Shown here piece by piece: positions 51,798 through 61,513 of a DNA stretch of 64,000 nucleotides. The DNA is from Gudongella sp049310905 (GTDB taxonomy: Bacteria; Bacillota; Clostridia; Tissierellales; Tissierellaceae), in the NCBI RefSeq assembly GCF_049310905.1, contig NZ_JBMEMN010000001.1:1-64000 (forward strand), written 5' to 3'. Under the pieces are notes generated by a model, which was not told the origin of the DNA, did no database searches, and was given only the letters and a program-made list of their open reading frames with translations. The position numbers and the translations under genes are program-made. The first letter of the stretch is position 1, and every line of letters starts with the position of its first letter.

Positions 51798-52265
51798 TCA
51801 CTCAAGACCTGGATAATCCAATTGTCTTAATGCTTCATATATTATTATATTTGCTGAATTCGATAAATTCAATGATCGAGCGATGTTCTTTTTCATCGGT
51901 ATTCTTATTGCATGTTTAATATTTGCATTGATCAAAGACTCTGGCAGTCCTTTTGTTTCCTTGCCAAAAACAAAGAAGGAATTGTCACGGTACTGAAACT
52001 CTGAGTAATTCTTCTCAGCTTTTGTTGTTGCAAAATAAAAATCACCATCTGGGTTTTTCTCCACCACTTCCTCAAAACTATCGTAATACTCTAGCTTAAC
52101 CAAAGGCCAGTAATCAAGACCAGCTCTTTTCAAATGTTTGTCAGTTAGTGAGAATCCCAGCGGTCTTACCAAGTGTAATACAGCCCCTGTCAACGCGCAT
52201 GTCCTGGCTATACTCCCAGTATTATGCGGTATCTCAGGCTCGACCAATACTATGTTTAGAGCCAT
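51798..52265 (-). CDS. trmL: tRNA (cytidine(34)-2'-O)-methyltransferase
   Basis: Methylates the wobble ribose of leucine tRNAs using S-adenosylmethionine. The 155-residue protein is a minimal SPOUT enzyme: VLVEPEIPHNTGSIARTCALTG at the N-terminus, VFGKETKGLPESL in the middle and RSLNLSNSANIIIYEALRQL forming the knot. An upstream extension is removed because GGAGGG lies just before ATG 52265. It follows the HAD gene by 25 bases in one unit. Confidence 0.93.
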   Translation of the reverse strand: MALNIVLVEPEIPHNTGSIARTCALTGAVLHLVRPLGFSLTDKHLKRAGLDYWPLVKLEYYDSFEEVVEKNPDGDFYFATTKAEKNYSEFQYRDNSFFVFGKETKGLPESLINANIKHAIRIPMKKNIARSLNLSNSANIIIYEALRQLDYPGLE

Positions 52266-52290
52266 CTTTACCCTCCAATATTCTTCAAGT

Positions 52291-53109
52291 CTAAAGTACG
52301 AACTTCTCAATTGCCTGTGCAACACCATCGTGATTATTATCCTCTGTTACATAATACACTTTCTCCAGCACAGATTTTGCTCCATTGCCCATCCCTACGC
52401 TGATTCCTGCAATCTCAAGCATAGATAAGTCGTTTTCATTGTCACCGATTGCCATTGTGTTATTCAATGAAATATTCATCAGACGACAAAGATGCTCAAG
52501 GCTTCTACCCTTCGATACGCCTTCTTCCATTACCTCTAGATTATTTGTCCAGCTCTTTGAAATTGAAATGCCTTCAATTGAGCCAAGTCTTTTTTTAAGC
52601 TGTATCAACTTGTCCAGATCATTGTCTATAAAAAGAAATTTGAAAACATCTAGATCGACTCTTTCAGCAATATCTCGGATGCTTTTGTAAATATCAACAT
52701 CGATAGATTGTCCGGTGAATTTACCGTTGGAAGATGAATAGTAGTCTACAATCTCTTTAACATAGGTTCTGGTAAAGAAAGTATCTTCATTGTAAAAATG
52801 AAAGTACACTGACATATCATGTCCTATTTCCATTATTTTTTCAAGCTTTTTTTTATTAATTGGCTTTCTGTATATATCATTTCCCTTATTATCAACTAAA
52901 ATAGCTCCGTTGCAAGCTGCTATATAGCTATCAAGGTTCAATAAATTTGCATAATGCAATGCAGATTTAAGAACTCTTCCTGTTGCAAGTACCACTTCAA
53001 CATTCTTTTCCTTAGCCATTGCTATAGCCTTCTTAGTTCTTTCTGTTAGCTTGTTGCTGCTGTTTAATAAGGTTCCGTCCATGTCTATTGCGATTAATTT
53101 TATATCCAT
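52291..53109 (-). CDS. Cof-type HAD-IIB family phosphatase
   Basis: A 272-residue haloacid-dehalogenase-type hydrolase. Motif I is DMDGTLLNS (residues 9-17), motif II is LATGRV, motif III the lysine of SKGRSLEHL, and motif IV AIGDNENDLSMLE. The C2b cap marks the Cof subfamily, which dephosphorylates sugar phosphates, flavin or pyridoxal precursors; the actual substrate is unknown. AGGAGG precedes the ATG. Transcribed with trmL. Confidence 0.9.
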   Translation of the reverse strand: MDIKLIAIDMDGTLLNSSNKLTERTKKAIAMAKEKNVEVVLATGRVLKSALHYANLLNLDSYIAACNGAILVDNKGNDIYRKPINKKKLEKIMEIGHDMSVYFHFYNEDTFFTRTYVKEIVDYYSSSNGKFTGQSIDVDIYKSIRDIAERVDLDVFKFLFIDNDLDKLIQLKKRLGSIEGISISKSWTNNLEVMEEGVSKGRSLEHLCRLMNISLNNTMAIGDNENDLSMLEIAGISVGMGNGAKSVLEKVYYVTEDNNHDGVAQAIEKFVL

Positions 53110-53184
53110 GTGATTCCTCCTGACACAATTAATATATCACAACGGAGTTGAAAATAAAATATCAAAAGCTCCCCATCAAAGTTT

Positions 53185-53212
53185 AAGACCGGGAATTTTT
53201 ATCCCGGTCTAG
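53185..53212 (-). terminator. hairpin at the end of the B12 transporter operon
   Basis: On the minus strand AGACCGGGA pairs with TCCCGGTCT around a loop of A and T. The T-tract after it is short, so the terminator is of moderate quality. Confidence 0.65.
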
Positions 53213-53218
53213 CATATA

Positions 53219-54466
53219 TTACGTTAATTTTCTAAGTAATTGTTCCATCGATTCAACAATAACAAGTCCGTTTTTAATCATTTTATTTAGGATGGCTGTT
53301 GCTGCACCTCCGGTGTAATCAAACTCATCGTACTTTCTCTCACTTAGGTAGACCACTTTCTTTCCTGTCTCCAATGCATCTGCAGCCATTTGAAGGTTTT
53401 TCAGGTTACCACTTCCAATAGGTACATTGGTCATAACAACAAAATCTGTATCAGATATCATCTCCTTGTTTTTCCTTTCTGCTTTATCGGAAATCCCTGA
53501 AAATGGTTTTTCTTCTGCTACCGGGATCTTAAGACTTTTTGCATACTGCCAATCGCTATCTCCAGCATTTAGTACCCCAAGGGTAAGCTGATATCCTCTT
53601 TGGTAAAGGACATTAATTAAATCCTGACCAGAGCCTCCTCCTGATATTACGTGAATCTTTATGTTCATCTCGCTACGTATTCGCTTGTTAACTTCAAGGG
53701 GTATAACTGAAATATGCCCTGTATATCTATTTCTCTCAACTGCAGCCCTCATGCCATAAGCCTGCAGAATATTTTCAGTTGTGATAACATCCTCAGGTGT
53801 ACCCTGGCTTATAATACTGCCTTTTTTCAAAAGCAGTATTCTGTCTGAGTATCTCGTAGCAAGATTGATATCATGGATTACAAGTATAATAGTAATACCC
53901 TTTTCCTGATTCATCTTCCTCAGTAGATTTAAAATGTCAATCTGATGATTAATATCCAAATGTGAGGTGGGCTCATCCAGTAGAATTATCTCAGTATTCT
54001 GAGCCAGTGCCTTAGCAATAAAGACCCTTTGTCTTTCACCACCGGATATTTCAGTTATAAGTCTGTCCCTTATATCAAATGTATTGGTCATCTCCATGGC
54101 TTCATAGATAAGTTCTTTGTCTTTTACATCTTCTTTTTCAAATCTACCCTTGAATGGATGTCTACCCATTGAAACAACTTCCTCAATGGTAAACTCAAAA
54201 TCAAGAGTTGTATCCTGCGGAACCAAAGAAATCTTTCGTGCTATTTCCTTTCTCTTGTACTCCTCAAGATTTTTCCCCAGAAGTTCAACCTGTCCAGATT
54301 CAGGTATGTAAAGGCCATTAATTGTTTTAAGCAGTGTTGACTTCCCAGAACCATTTGGTCCAATTATGCTTATAAATTCTCCACTGTCAGCTTGGAAGCT
54401 TACATCTCTAATAACAGGAGTAGAGGAATAGCCAAAGACAATATTCTTTGCATTTACTGCCATCAT
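53219..54466 (-). CDS. cobalamin ABC transporter ATPase with extra C-terminal domain
   Basis: A 415-residue protein. Residues 1-255 are a FecE/BtuD-type ATPase: Walker A GPNGSGKST (about 36-44), signature ISGGERQRV, Walker B EIILLDEPTSHLD. Residues 265-415 are an added domain (IHVISGGGSGQDLINVLYQ, TLGVLNAGDSDW, TDFVVMTNVPIGSGN) that resembles small-molecule-binding Rossmann-like units and is found fused to B12-transporter ATPases in other anaerobes. Its role is not known to me. Third gene after a cobalamin riboswitch, following the permease by 19 bases. Confidence 0.88.
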   Translation of the reverse strand: MMAVNAKNIVFGYSSTPVIRDVSFQADSGEFISIIGPNGSGKSTLLKTINGLYIPESGQVELLGKNLEEYKRKEIARKISLVPQDTTLDFEFTIEEVVSMGRHPFKGRFEKEDVKDKELIYEAMEMTNTFDIRDRLITEISGGERQRVFIAKALAQNTEIILLDEPTSHLDINHQIDILNLLRKMNQEKGITIILVIHDINLATRYSDRILLLKKGSIISQGTPEDVITTENILQAYGMRAAVERNRYTGHISVIPLEVNKRIRSEMNIKIHVISGGGSGQDLINVLYQRGYQLTLGVLNAGDSDWQYAKSLKIPVAEEKPFSGISDKAERKNKEMISDTDFVVMTNVPIGSGNLKNLQMAADALETGKKVVYLSERKYDEFDYTGGAATAILNKMIKNGLVIVESMEQLLRKLT

Positions 54467-54485
54467 AATATCACTACCTTATCCA

Positions 54486-55544
54486 TTAAAGGGCTCTTTT
54501 CTTGCTTCGTAGAAGATAGATAAAGAAAGGCCCTCCAAATATTGCTGTTATTATCCCTACAGGAATTTCCATAGGGGAAATAACAGTTCTCGCTATTGTA
54601 TCAGCAAATACCATAAATATACTTCCCACTATAGCAGATGAAGGAAGTAGAATTCTATGATCTGGTCCAACAATCAGTCTAACTATGTGGGGTATGATTA
54701 AACCAACAAACCCTATTATACCACTTATGGATACTGCCATAGATGTAATAAAAGTTCCAAGAAGAAGTATATACACCTTTGTCTTTTCAACATTCACTCC
54801 AAGACTTTTTGCAGACTCCTCTCCTGTCAGCATTATGTTTATATCCCTGGCAAAAAATAATGTAATCGCCATTGCAATGATCATGGGTATCGAAATTGAT
54901 GTTATTGGAGTCCAACCTTTTCCAGATAGGCTTCCCATAGTCCAATAAATGATTTTTGTCATATCCCTATTATATACTACCATTAAAAGTGATGTTATTG
55001 CAGTTAGAAACTGTCCAACTGCAACACCTGCAAGCAATAGGGTTGTAACTGGTACTTGATTTCTGATCCGACCTATATTATACACCAGTGTCACAGCAAT
55101 TAACGCCCCGATAAACGCCATCACTGAAATCCCTGAAAAGCCAACAAAAGCAACATTCAATCTAAGTATAATAGCGATAGCTGCTCCAAGAGCAGCACCT
55201 GACGAAATTCCAAGAATATATGGATCAGCCATTGGATTTTTCAACAATCCCTGAAAAGAGGCTCCAGAAATTGACAACCCGGCTCCAACAATCACTCCTA
55301 AAAGTACCCTAGGAAGTCTTACACTCCATATTATGGAATGCTGAGAATCTGTAATTGAATCAGTCCCAATAAAGCTTGAAAGTCCTGGTATCTTAGATGC
55401 CACAACTTTGTAAACATCAATTGGATTAATACTTGCAGATCCAATTGTCGCTGTAACTCCAATTGTTATAACAAGTAGTATAATCAGTATCAATAAGGTT
55501 ATACCATAGGATTTAATCCGGATTTCTTCCTTCACATTAATCAC
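54486..55544 (-). CDS. btuC: cobalamin ABC transporter permease (FecCD/BtuC)
   Basis: A 352-residue permease with about ten helices and FecCD marks: RLPRVLLGVIVGAGLSISGASFQGLLKNPMADPYILGISSGAALGA, and later GFVGLIIPHIVR. Starts at GTG 55544; a GTG 9 bases on is an alternative because the AAGG site is close. Its place in a cobalamin-riboswitch operon makes corrinoids the likely substrate over iron-siderophores. Confidence 0.92.
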   Translation of the reverse strand: MINVKEEIRIKSYGITLLILIILLVITIGVTATIGSASINPIDVYKVVASKIPGLSSFIGTDSITDSQHSIIWSVRLPRVLLGVIVGAGLSISGASFQGLLKNPMADPYILGISSGAALGAAIAIILRLNVAFVGFSGISVMAFIGALIAVTLVYNIGRIRNQVPVTTLLLAGVAVGQFLTAITSLLMVVYNRDMTKIIYWTMGSLSGKGWTPITSISIPMIIAMAITLFFARDINIMLTGEESAKSLGVNVEKTKVYILLLGTFITSMAVSISGIIGFVGLIIPHIVRLIVGPDHRILLPSSAIVGSIFMVFADTIARTVISPMEIPVGIITAIFGGPFFIYLLRSKKRAL

Positions 55545-55552
55545 AGCCTTAC

Positions 55553-56488
55553 TTAATTGTTTATTTCAGGATGGATAGCTTCAATTATCAATTTAAGTGC
55601 ATCAATTATTCTTGGTCCGGGTCTTGACATTATATTGCCGTCCAACAAATACACTCTATCATTCTTAATGGCATCTATTTCACTATATCCTGGTCTTTCC
55701 TTTATAGAATCTGCTGTCTTCTCGGGAAGGTCATTGGCGGTGATGTATACCTGTGGATTTCTCTCTATAAGCTGTTCAAGATCAAATTGTGGGTACTCGC
55801 CATCAGCATCTGCTGCAACATTTTCACCACCAGCACGATTTATGAGCTCATCTACAAATGATCCCGGTCCTGCAGCCATAAGTGGTTCATGCCAGATTTC
55901 ATAAAAAACAGTTTTTTTATCCAGTCCTTCTATTTTCTCGGCTAACTCAGCTTCTTGTGATGTCATTTCTTCAACAAGCTCTTTTGCTTCATCTTCATGT
56001 CCTGTTATTTTTCCTACCTTTATTATTGTGTCATACACTTCCTGGAGACTCTCAGGCTCAAACCCTGCAATCTGGATACCAGCTTCAAGGAGTCTCTCGT
56101 TTTCCTCAGTTACGCCGTCCCCATAGTTAATAACAAGATCCGGTTCAAGTTCAATAATCCTTTCAAGATTAATTCCATTAAAATCTCCGATTTTTTCAAT
56201 ATCCAAAACCTCTTCAGGATAATCGTCATAGCTAGTTACTCCTACAACCTTGTCTCCTGCACCTACTGCAAATAATATCTCAGTGTTACTTGGTGCAAGG
56301 GAAATTATTTTTTCCGGAGGATTCCCAAAGTTTATGGTATTTCCAAAATCGTCCTCTATACTCAGTACAGCATCCCCAACTTCTTCTGATTGTTCTTCAG
56401 GCGTTTCAGGCGTTGAAGGCGAACTGCAACCTGACAACAAACCAACTGCCAACATCATTGCCAATAAAATAAGAATTCCTTTTTTCAA
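55553..56488 (-). CDS. btuF: cobalamin-binding lipoprotein
   Basis: A 311-residue substrate-binding protein starting at TTG 56488 after GGAGCG. The lipobox is GLLSGC (Cys21). The periplasmic-binding-protein class III fold shows PEKIISLAPSNTEILFAVGAGDKVVGVT, IGDFNGINLERIIELEPDLVI and RPGPRIIDALKLI. It delivers corrinoid to BtuC. First gene after the cobalamin riboswitch. Confidence 0.92.
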   Translation of the reverse strand: MKKGILILLAMMLAVGLLSGCSSPSTPETPEEQSEEVGDAVLSIEDDFGNTINFGNPPEKIISLAPSNTEILFAVGAGDKVVGVTSYDDYPEEVLDIEKIGDFNGINLERIIELEPDLVINYGDGVTEENERLLEAGIQIAGFEPESLQEVYDTIIKVGKITGHEDEAKELVEEMTSQEAELAEKIEGLDKKTVFYEIWHEPLMAAGPGSFVDELINRAGGENVAADADGEYPQFDLEQLIERNPQVYITANDLPEKTADSIKERPGYSEIDAIKNDRVYLLDGNIMSRPGPRIIDALKLIIEAIHPEINN

Positions 56489-56518
56489 GTTTATCGCTCC
56501 TTTTTTTGCATAAATTAA

Positions 56519-56540
56519 AGCCCATCAAGAGATGAGCTAT
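56519..56540 (-). terminator. hairpin of the cobalamin riboswitch expression platform
   Basis: On the minus strand AGCTCATC pairs with GATGGGCT (one G-U) and is followed by TTTAATTT. Likely formed when B12 is bound. Confidence 0.7.
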
Positions 56541-56554
56541 TCTTACAAATTGCA

Positions 56555-56752
56555 TACATCCCTCCCTCCGAGGTAAAGCGCTTAGTAGATGTGATAGGCA
56601 GATATCCTGACTTACGGTTCATCCTCGGTTCAGCTCCTTCCCGGTTTCCCAGTGGCTTATTGCTGACTTCGTTCCCGTTTACAGTAGCGGGGGCTGTAGT
56701 GGATTTGCACCACTTTCCCTTTTAAATCTCAAATGTGAGATACCTATTTCAA
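56555..56752 (-). ncRNA. cobalamin riboswitch
   Basis: On the minus strand the conserved AdoCbl-riboswitch core is clear: AGTGGTGCAAATCCACTAC, AGCCCCCGCTACTG, the B12 box AGCCACTGGGAAA, and the 3' GTAAGTCAGGATATCTGCCTATCA. It precedes btuF-btuC-btuD, so excess B12 should repress transport. Confidence 0.95.
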
Positions 56753-56767
56753 ATATTATTTGTCTTT

Positions 56768-56796
56768 ATGATATCAGAACAGGATGACTTAATCAA
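56768..56796 (-). promoter_or_regulatory. promoter of the B12 transport operon
   Basis: On the minus strand TTGATT (56796-56791) and TATCAT (56773-56768) are 17 bases apart, just ahead of the cobalamin riboswitch. Confidence 0.6.
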
Positions 56797-56841
56797 CCAG
56801 TTCCATTTTATAATTTTCTGAAGGTGTTATCTACTTCTTTT

Positions 56842-58923
56842 TTATATGAAATATCTGGCAATCCAAATTCCCAGATTCCAAGGAGTGATTGGTCTGTTGT
56901 AATAATACCCTTGTGCATAATCACACCTGTGTTCTATCAAGAACTGTACCTGCTTATCAGTTTCAGGACCCTCAGCAATGGTTTTAAAACCCAGATTATG
57001 TGCCAGAGTAATGATTGTGGATACAATATCCTGGTCCTTTTTGCTTTTTTCTATTCCATGCACAAATGATTTATCAATTTTTAAGTAGTCGATAGGTAAA
57101 TCCTTTAAGTACTTCAATGAGCTGTAACCAGTACCGAAGTCATCTATTGATACTTTTACTCCCAGTTCTTTCAATTGAATCAACTGGTCTATTACTATAT
57201 CAGAATTTGATGCAATTGATTCAGTTATCTCAAGAACTAAAAGCCGTGGATCAATCTTTGTATTTTCCAATACTTCCTGAATCACCGTTATGAAATCCAT
57301 GTGATAAAACTGATGAGCTGAAATATTAACTGATACACTCAAATCACCCAAGCCTATCTTGCTCCATTCATCAATCTGTCTACACGCAGAATCCATTACC
57401 CAATTCCCGATTTCAATAATTAGACCGCTATCTTCTGCAACTGGTATAAAATCATAGGGTTACACCGATCCTAGAACGGGATTGTTCCATCTCAGAAGGG
57501 CTTCAACCCCATCTACCTCTCTTGAATTCATATCAACCTGAGGCTGATAAACCAATGATAATTCTTTGTTTTTAATGGCATTTTTCAAATATGATTCCAT
57601 TCTAGTCAATTTATCATCATGTTCATTTTCAATAGAATTAAACATCACAACGTTGTTACGACCATGTTTTTTTGAGAAATACATTGCATTGTCAGCTTTT
57701 TTGAACAAAGTATCCATATTGCTGCCATCATCAGGATAGATACTTATCCCTGCACTGGATGATATGTTGATTTCCATCTCATTAAATACAAAAGATTCCT
57801 TGAACAAATCCCTGATCACCTGAGCCAATTGATATATTTCATCCAAATCATTATGTTTCAAAATTACAACATATTCATCTCCACCATACCTGAATAGTTT
57901 GGAATCTTCGGGTATATGGGTTGTTAATCGCTGTGTAACAGCCTTTAATAGCTGGTCTCCCATTTCATGCCCCTAGCTATCATTAATTGTTTTGAAACGA
58001 TCAAGATCCATCATGAATATGGCAAATTGTTCCTCAGCTTCAATCAAATAATCAATATATCTATTTAGAGCATACAAGTTAGGCAGCTTGGTCAAGTAAT
58101 CGTTAAAGGCCATATCACTTAATGCCAATTCAGCTCTTTTTTGCATTGTTATATCTTTACCTATGCAATGAATACCAATTATTTCATCATCAATAACAAT
58201 AGGAATAACTGTTATATGCAGATCAACTATTCTTTCTTTTCTATCGTACATAGCTGTTTCATATTGAATGGATCTTCCTTCCAATACCTTTAAAAACTGA
58301 TTCATGGTGTATTCCTGACGTTCTGGTACAATAAATGGCAAAAAAGGCTCCCCAATAAGTTCATCAGCTGTGTATCCCATCAATTCTTCAGTAGCTCTAT
58401 TAACCGATGCAAACCGTCCTTCCAAATCATATGTTATGACAGCATCTACATTGTCCTCAAAAAGTGATCGATACCTTTGTTCATCTTCCTTTAACTTCCT
58501 TTCAGTTTCCTTCTTTGCAGTAATATCCCGTGCAATTCCAAAAGCGCCAATTATCAATTCATCCTCAATAATCGGTATTGAGGATACCTGGAAGCAAATA
58601 ATCTCATTATCACGATTGTGCAATCTAATTTCAAATTGTGAAGCCTCTTTTCTCAATACCTTTGAATAAACATCTTTAGCAATTTCTAAATCATCTTCAT
58701 GGATATATTCTGAGTAATGAGAATTTATTAATTCATCTCTGGAATACTTCAAATATCTTTCACTTGAGATACTAATATTAACCACATATCCCTCTTTATC
58801 CAAAAGATAATTCATATCAGGACTGATTTCAAAAAGAGCTTCATATAATTTTTTTTGACTCTGGGCAAGTATATTTGATTTCTCTTTCCCATTACTATGA
58901 TTGTTCTCGGATTTCTTATTCAT
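56842..58923 (-). pseudogene. PAS-PAS-GGDEF-EAL c-di-GMP enzyme interrupted by two in-frame stops
   Basis: A single reading frame of 694 codons (ATG 58923, AGAGGAGAG ahead). Order: PAS 1 (about 30-140), PAS 2 (150-265), GGDEF (about 280-440; catalytic core GGDEY) and EAL (about 455-690; EALLRW, ITES, DDFGTGYSS, KIDKSFV). Codon 317 is TAG (57975-57973) in INDS*GHEMGDQ, where relatives have Leu. Codon 488 is TAA (57462-57460) in LGSV*PYDFIPVAE, where relatives usually have Ser. Each fits one base change, and there is no frameshift. Otherwise the domains look intact, except AEGPET where AEGVET is usual. Probably a young pseudogene; readthrough is an untested alternative. Confidence 0.85.
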
Positions 58924-58974
58924 ATAGAAACTCTCCTCTTTATGACTCAAAAATCTGAAAGGGTATATCAGCAG

Positions 58975-60483
58975 TTATTCAGCTGCCTCCAGCTCAGAAA
59001 GATCCTCATTTGGCACAGACATATCCTCACTATTCTCATCATTAACAGGATCACTATTCTCTGGAGATACATCTATTATCGGTATTTCTGGTTCTGGGTT
59101 TTGAACTTCCTGGGCTGGTACCTGAGGAGTCACAATCGGTTCAGGACCCACTTTGTAAATATAGTCTCTCTCCCTATAATAGTCATGTGATATCTGTTCT
59201 GTACTTACTATTTCTCCATTTCTTGTTATTGATTTAAAGGCATTTACCTTATACCCGTTTCTTCCTTCCTGTACCATTTCCCTCGTTCCAGGCTGGATTG
59301 TGTCATCAAGATTCTCATGTACCTTGTATGGTATTGTTGCAACATAGCTTGTTGAAATATCAATGGAATAATCCCTGTTATCCTTGTCACCGTAAATATA
59401 GAAGTATACTCTGGTACCTTCTACCTTGCTGTCAATCATTACAGGATAATCAAAGTCATTCCTAAATACCAGATCCAGATAACCTGTAGCAACAGCTGCA
59501 TCAGTTCCTCTCGGAACATATCCTGGTGCTATGGAATGGGGACTTCTTTCAATAATTTTCATATCAGCAAGAAGGAGTGCATTGTATAAAGTAGTTGACG
59601 TCTGGCATACTCCTCCACCCATTCCAGGGATAAGCTCACCGTTTTCAATTACTGGAGCTTCCTGATACCCATATCTTGCCTGTCTTGGACCAGTTGTCTT
59701 GTTGTAGGATACTTCCTGACCCGGCATTACAAGCATCCCTTTAAAGGATTCTGCAGATAATCTTACATTGTGGCTTCTTCCCGCTGAGCTTCCTGCAAAA
59801 CTGGTAGAAAATTCTCCGATAACACCATTGATTTTTTTATAGTATTCTTCCTGAATTTTGGGTTCTTGTGTTATCACGGAAATTTCCAAACTCTCAACTG
59901 TAAGGATTTCTTCCGAAACCATCTCAAGAGATTTCTTGAAGGAATCTCTGTCGAGATACTTTCCTTGAACAGGTTTTATGATTTCAAACTGTCCTGACTG
60001 AAAACTGAACTGTGCATCAACCGGTTCAATCTCAATATCCTCGGCGATTACGTCAAGGACGCTATCGGCATTTGTAGTTTTTATAGTTGGGGACAAAGTA
60101 TATACCTTTGGATTTGTCTGGAGATCTCTTATTGTTTGAAATCTTTGTATTACATTCCCTAATCTTCCAACACTAAATGCCTTCATGGCTACCTCATCGT
60201 AATTGAAATCCAGATCAATATCTGACATATTCATAGAATATATTGCACCAGGATATCCTTCCACTGTAAGAGTTATTTGCTTAGTTTCATGTACTTCCTT
60301 GGACTCCTTAAGCTTCTGAATCCCATCCTCCAATGTCAATCCACCCATTGGGATTTCATCTATTATAATTCCTTCATAAAAGGTATCCTTTGCAACATAG
60401 CTGTCCAGATAATAGTAGCCTCCAAGACTTGCTACACCGAAGACCGTTAATACTATTATTAATATTTTGATTCCTTTTTTCAC
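58975..60483 (-). CDS. VanW family protein with PG-binding-4 and G5 domains
   Basis: A 502-residue membrane-anchored extracellular protein. An N-terminal helix (about 5-25) is followed by a putative peptidoglycan-binding domain with EGIIIDEIPMGGLTLEDG, a VanW domain (FAGSSAGRSHNVRLSAESF, GGGVCQTSTTLYNALLLAD, SPHSIAPGYVPRGTDAAVA), a G5-like domain (HENLDDTIQPGTREMVQEGRNGY), and an acidic, proline-rich C-terminal tail. VanW proteins are wall-associated with unknown biochemical function; they do not by themselves imply vancomycin resistance. Starts at GTG 60483, overlapping the nth stop by four bases. Confidence 0.88.
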   Translation of the reverse strand: MKKGIKILIIVLTVFGVASLGGYYYLDSYVAKDTFYEGIIIDEIPMGGLTLEDGIQKLKESKEVHETKQITLTVEGYPGAIYSMNMSDIDLDFNYDEVAMKAFSVGRLGNVIQRFQTIRDLQTNPKVYTLSPTIKTTNADSVLDVIAEDIEIEPVDAQFSFQSGQFEIIKPVQGKYLDRDSFKKSLEMVSEEILTVESLEISVITQEPKIQEEYYKKINGVIGEFSTSFAGSSAGRSHNVRLSAESFKGMLVMPGQEVSYNKTTGPRQARYGYQEAPVIENGELIPGMGGGVCQTSTTLYNALLLADMKIIERSPHSIAPGYVPRGTDAAVATGYLDLVFRNDFDYPVMIDSKVEGTRVYFYIYGDKDNRDYSIDISTSYVATIPYKVHENLDDTIQPGTREMVQEGRNGYKVNAFKSITRNGEIVSTEQISHDYYRERDYIYKVGPEPIVTPQVPAQEVQNPEPEIPIIDVSPENSDPVNDENSEDMSVPNEDLSELEAAE

Positions 60484-61130
60484 TTCCCCACCCCGTTCTT
60501 ATAATAAAGACAATAAACATTAACAGGACAATCTTCACAAAGTGGTTTTCTTGCCTTACAAACCCTTCTTCCATGAAAAATCAACTGATGATGTGCCTTT
60601 GTCCATCTTTCTTCAGGTATACTATTCATTAAGTCCTTCTCTGTATTTTCAACTGTCTTTGATGCAGCGAGTCCAATTCGATTTGATACTCTGAACACAT
60701 GGGTATCCACAGCTATAGCTGGTATTCCAAAGGCATTGCTCGCAACAACATTTGCAGTCTTCTTACCAACACCAGGCAGTTTTATCAGTTCTTCAATAGT
60801 ATCTGGAACCTTTCCTTTATGCTCTTCTAGAATTATCCCACAAGTAGCTACTATATTCCTACTCTTGGTTTTGGAAAGTCCGCAACTCCTGATCCTTCTT
60901 TCAAGGGCTTCTACTCCAATTCCAATGTAATCTGAAGGCTTCTTCAATTCCTCGAACATCTCTTCAGTAACCTTGTTTACTCTGACATCAGTGCATTGAG
61001 CTGATAAAATTGTTGCTATGAGAAGTTCGAAAGGGTTATTGTAATTCAATTCTGCTTTTGCCTCAGGATACAGGCCATCTAGTATTTCAAGAACCTTGCT
61101 TTTTTCAATCTTTGTAAGTCTTTTCCTCAT
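60480..61130 (-). CDS. nth: endonuclease III
   Basis: A DNA glycosylase/AP lyase that removes oxidised pyrimidines. The 216-residue protein has the helix-hairpin-helix LPGVGKKTANVVASNAFG with the catalytic lysine nearby, the catalytic aspartate in VDTHVFRVSNR, and the [4Fe-4S] cluster C-x6-C-x2-C-x5-C near the C-terminus. Length normal. GGAGAA precedes the ATG. Confidence 0.96.
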   Translation of the reverse strand: MRKRLTKIEKSKVLEILDGLYPEAKAELNYNNPFELLIATILSAQCTDVRVNKVTEEMFEELKKPSDYIGIGVEALERRIRSCGLSKTKSRNIVATCGIILEEHKGKVPDTIEELIKLPGVGKKTANVVASNAFGIPAIAVDTHVFRVSNRIGLAASKTVENTEKDLMNSIPEERWTKAHHQLIFHGRRVCKARKPLCEDCPVNVYCLYYKNGVGK

Positions 61131-61139
61131 GTCATTCTC

Positions 61140-61421
61140 CTATAGTATTTCAATCTCATGGGAAACTATTTCCACTCTTCCATCCAGGTCCACAAACCTT
61201 ATTACATTATTTATTATGCTTCTTACATGGACTGTTTCATTGGATACACAGGCAAACCCGATAACAGAAGATTGCCATGTATCAAAATAATCCACTTCAG
61301 CCACAGATATATTGAATCTGGATTGTAGTCTTCCAAGTAAGCTCTTGATCACCTGTCTCTTTTCCTTTAGTGAATAGACTTCAAATATATGCAATTCAAC
61401 TGAACATGCACCAATTATCAT
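61140..61421 (-). CDS. DUF503 (YlxP-like) protein
   Basis: A 93-residue protein of the DUF503 family: MIIGACSVELHIFEVYSLKEKR at the N-terminus, then LLGRLQSRFNISVAEVDYFDTWQ, and the typical end of the form VEIVSHEIEIL. Members are often near infB-rbfA and are linked to ribosome maturation; here the gene is upstream of nth instead. The molecular function is unknown. Confidence 0.88.
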   Translation of the reverse strand: MIIGACSVELHIFEVYSLKEKRQVIKSLLGRLQSRFNISVAEVDYFDTWQSSVIGFACVSNETVHVRSIINNVIRFVDLDGRVEIVSHEIEIL

Positions 61422-61479
61422 AATTCCACCTCTTGTTATCTATTTCTTAGTCTAATAGTATACTATTTCAGACATAAAG

Positions 61480-61508
61480 AAAAGAGGGGAGATTTCCCCT
61501 CTTTTAAA
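61480..61508 (-). terminator. terminator of kbl
   Basis: AAAAGAGGGGA pairs with TCCCCTCTTTT and is followed on the minus strand by C and TTT. It overlaps the end region of kbl. Confidence 0.85.
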
Positions 61509-61513
61509 CACCA

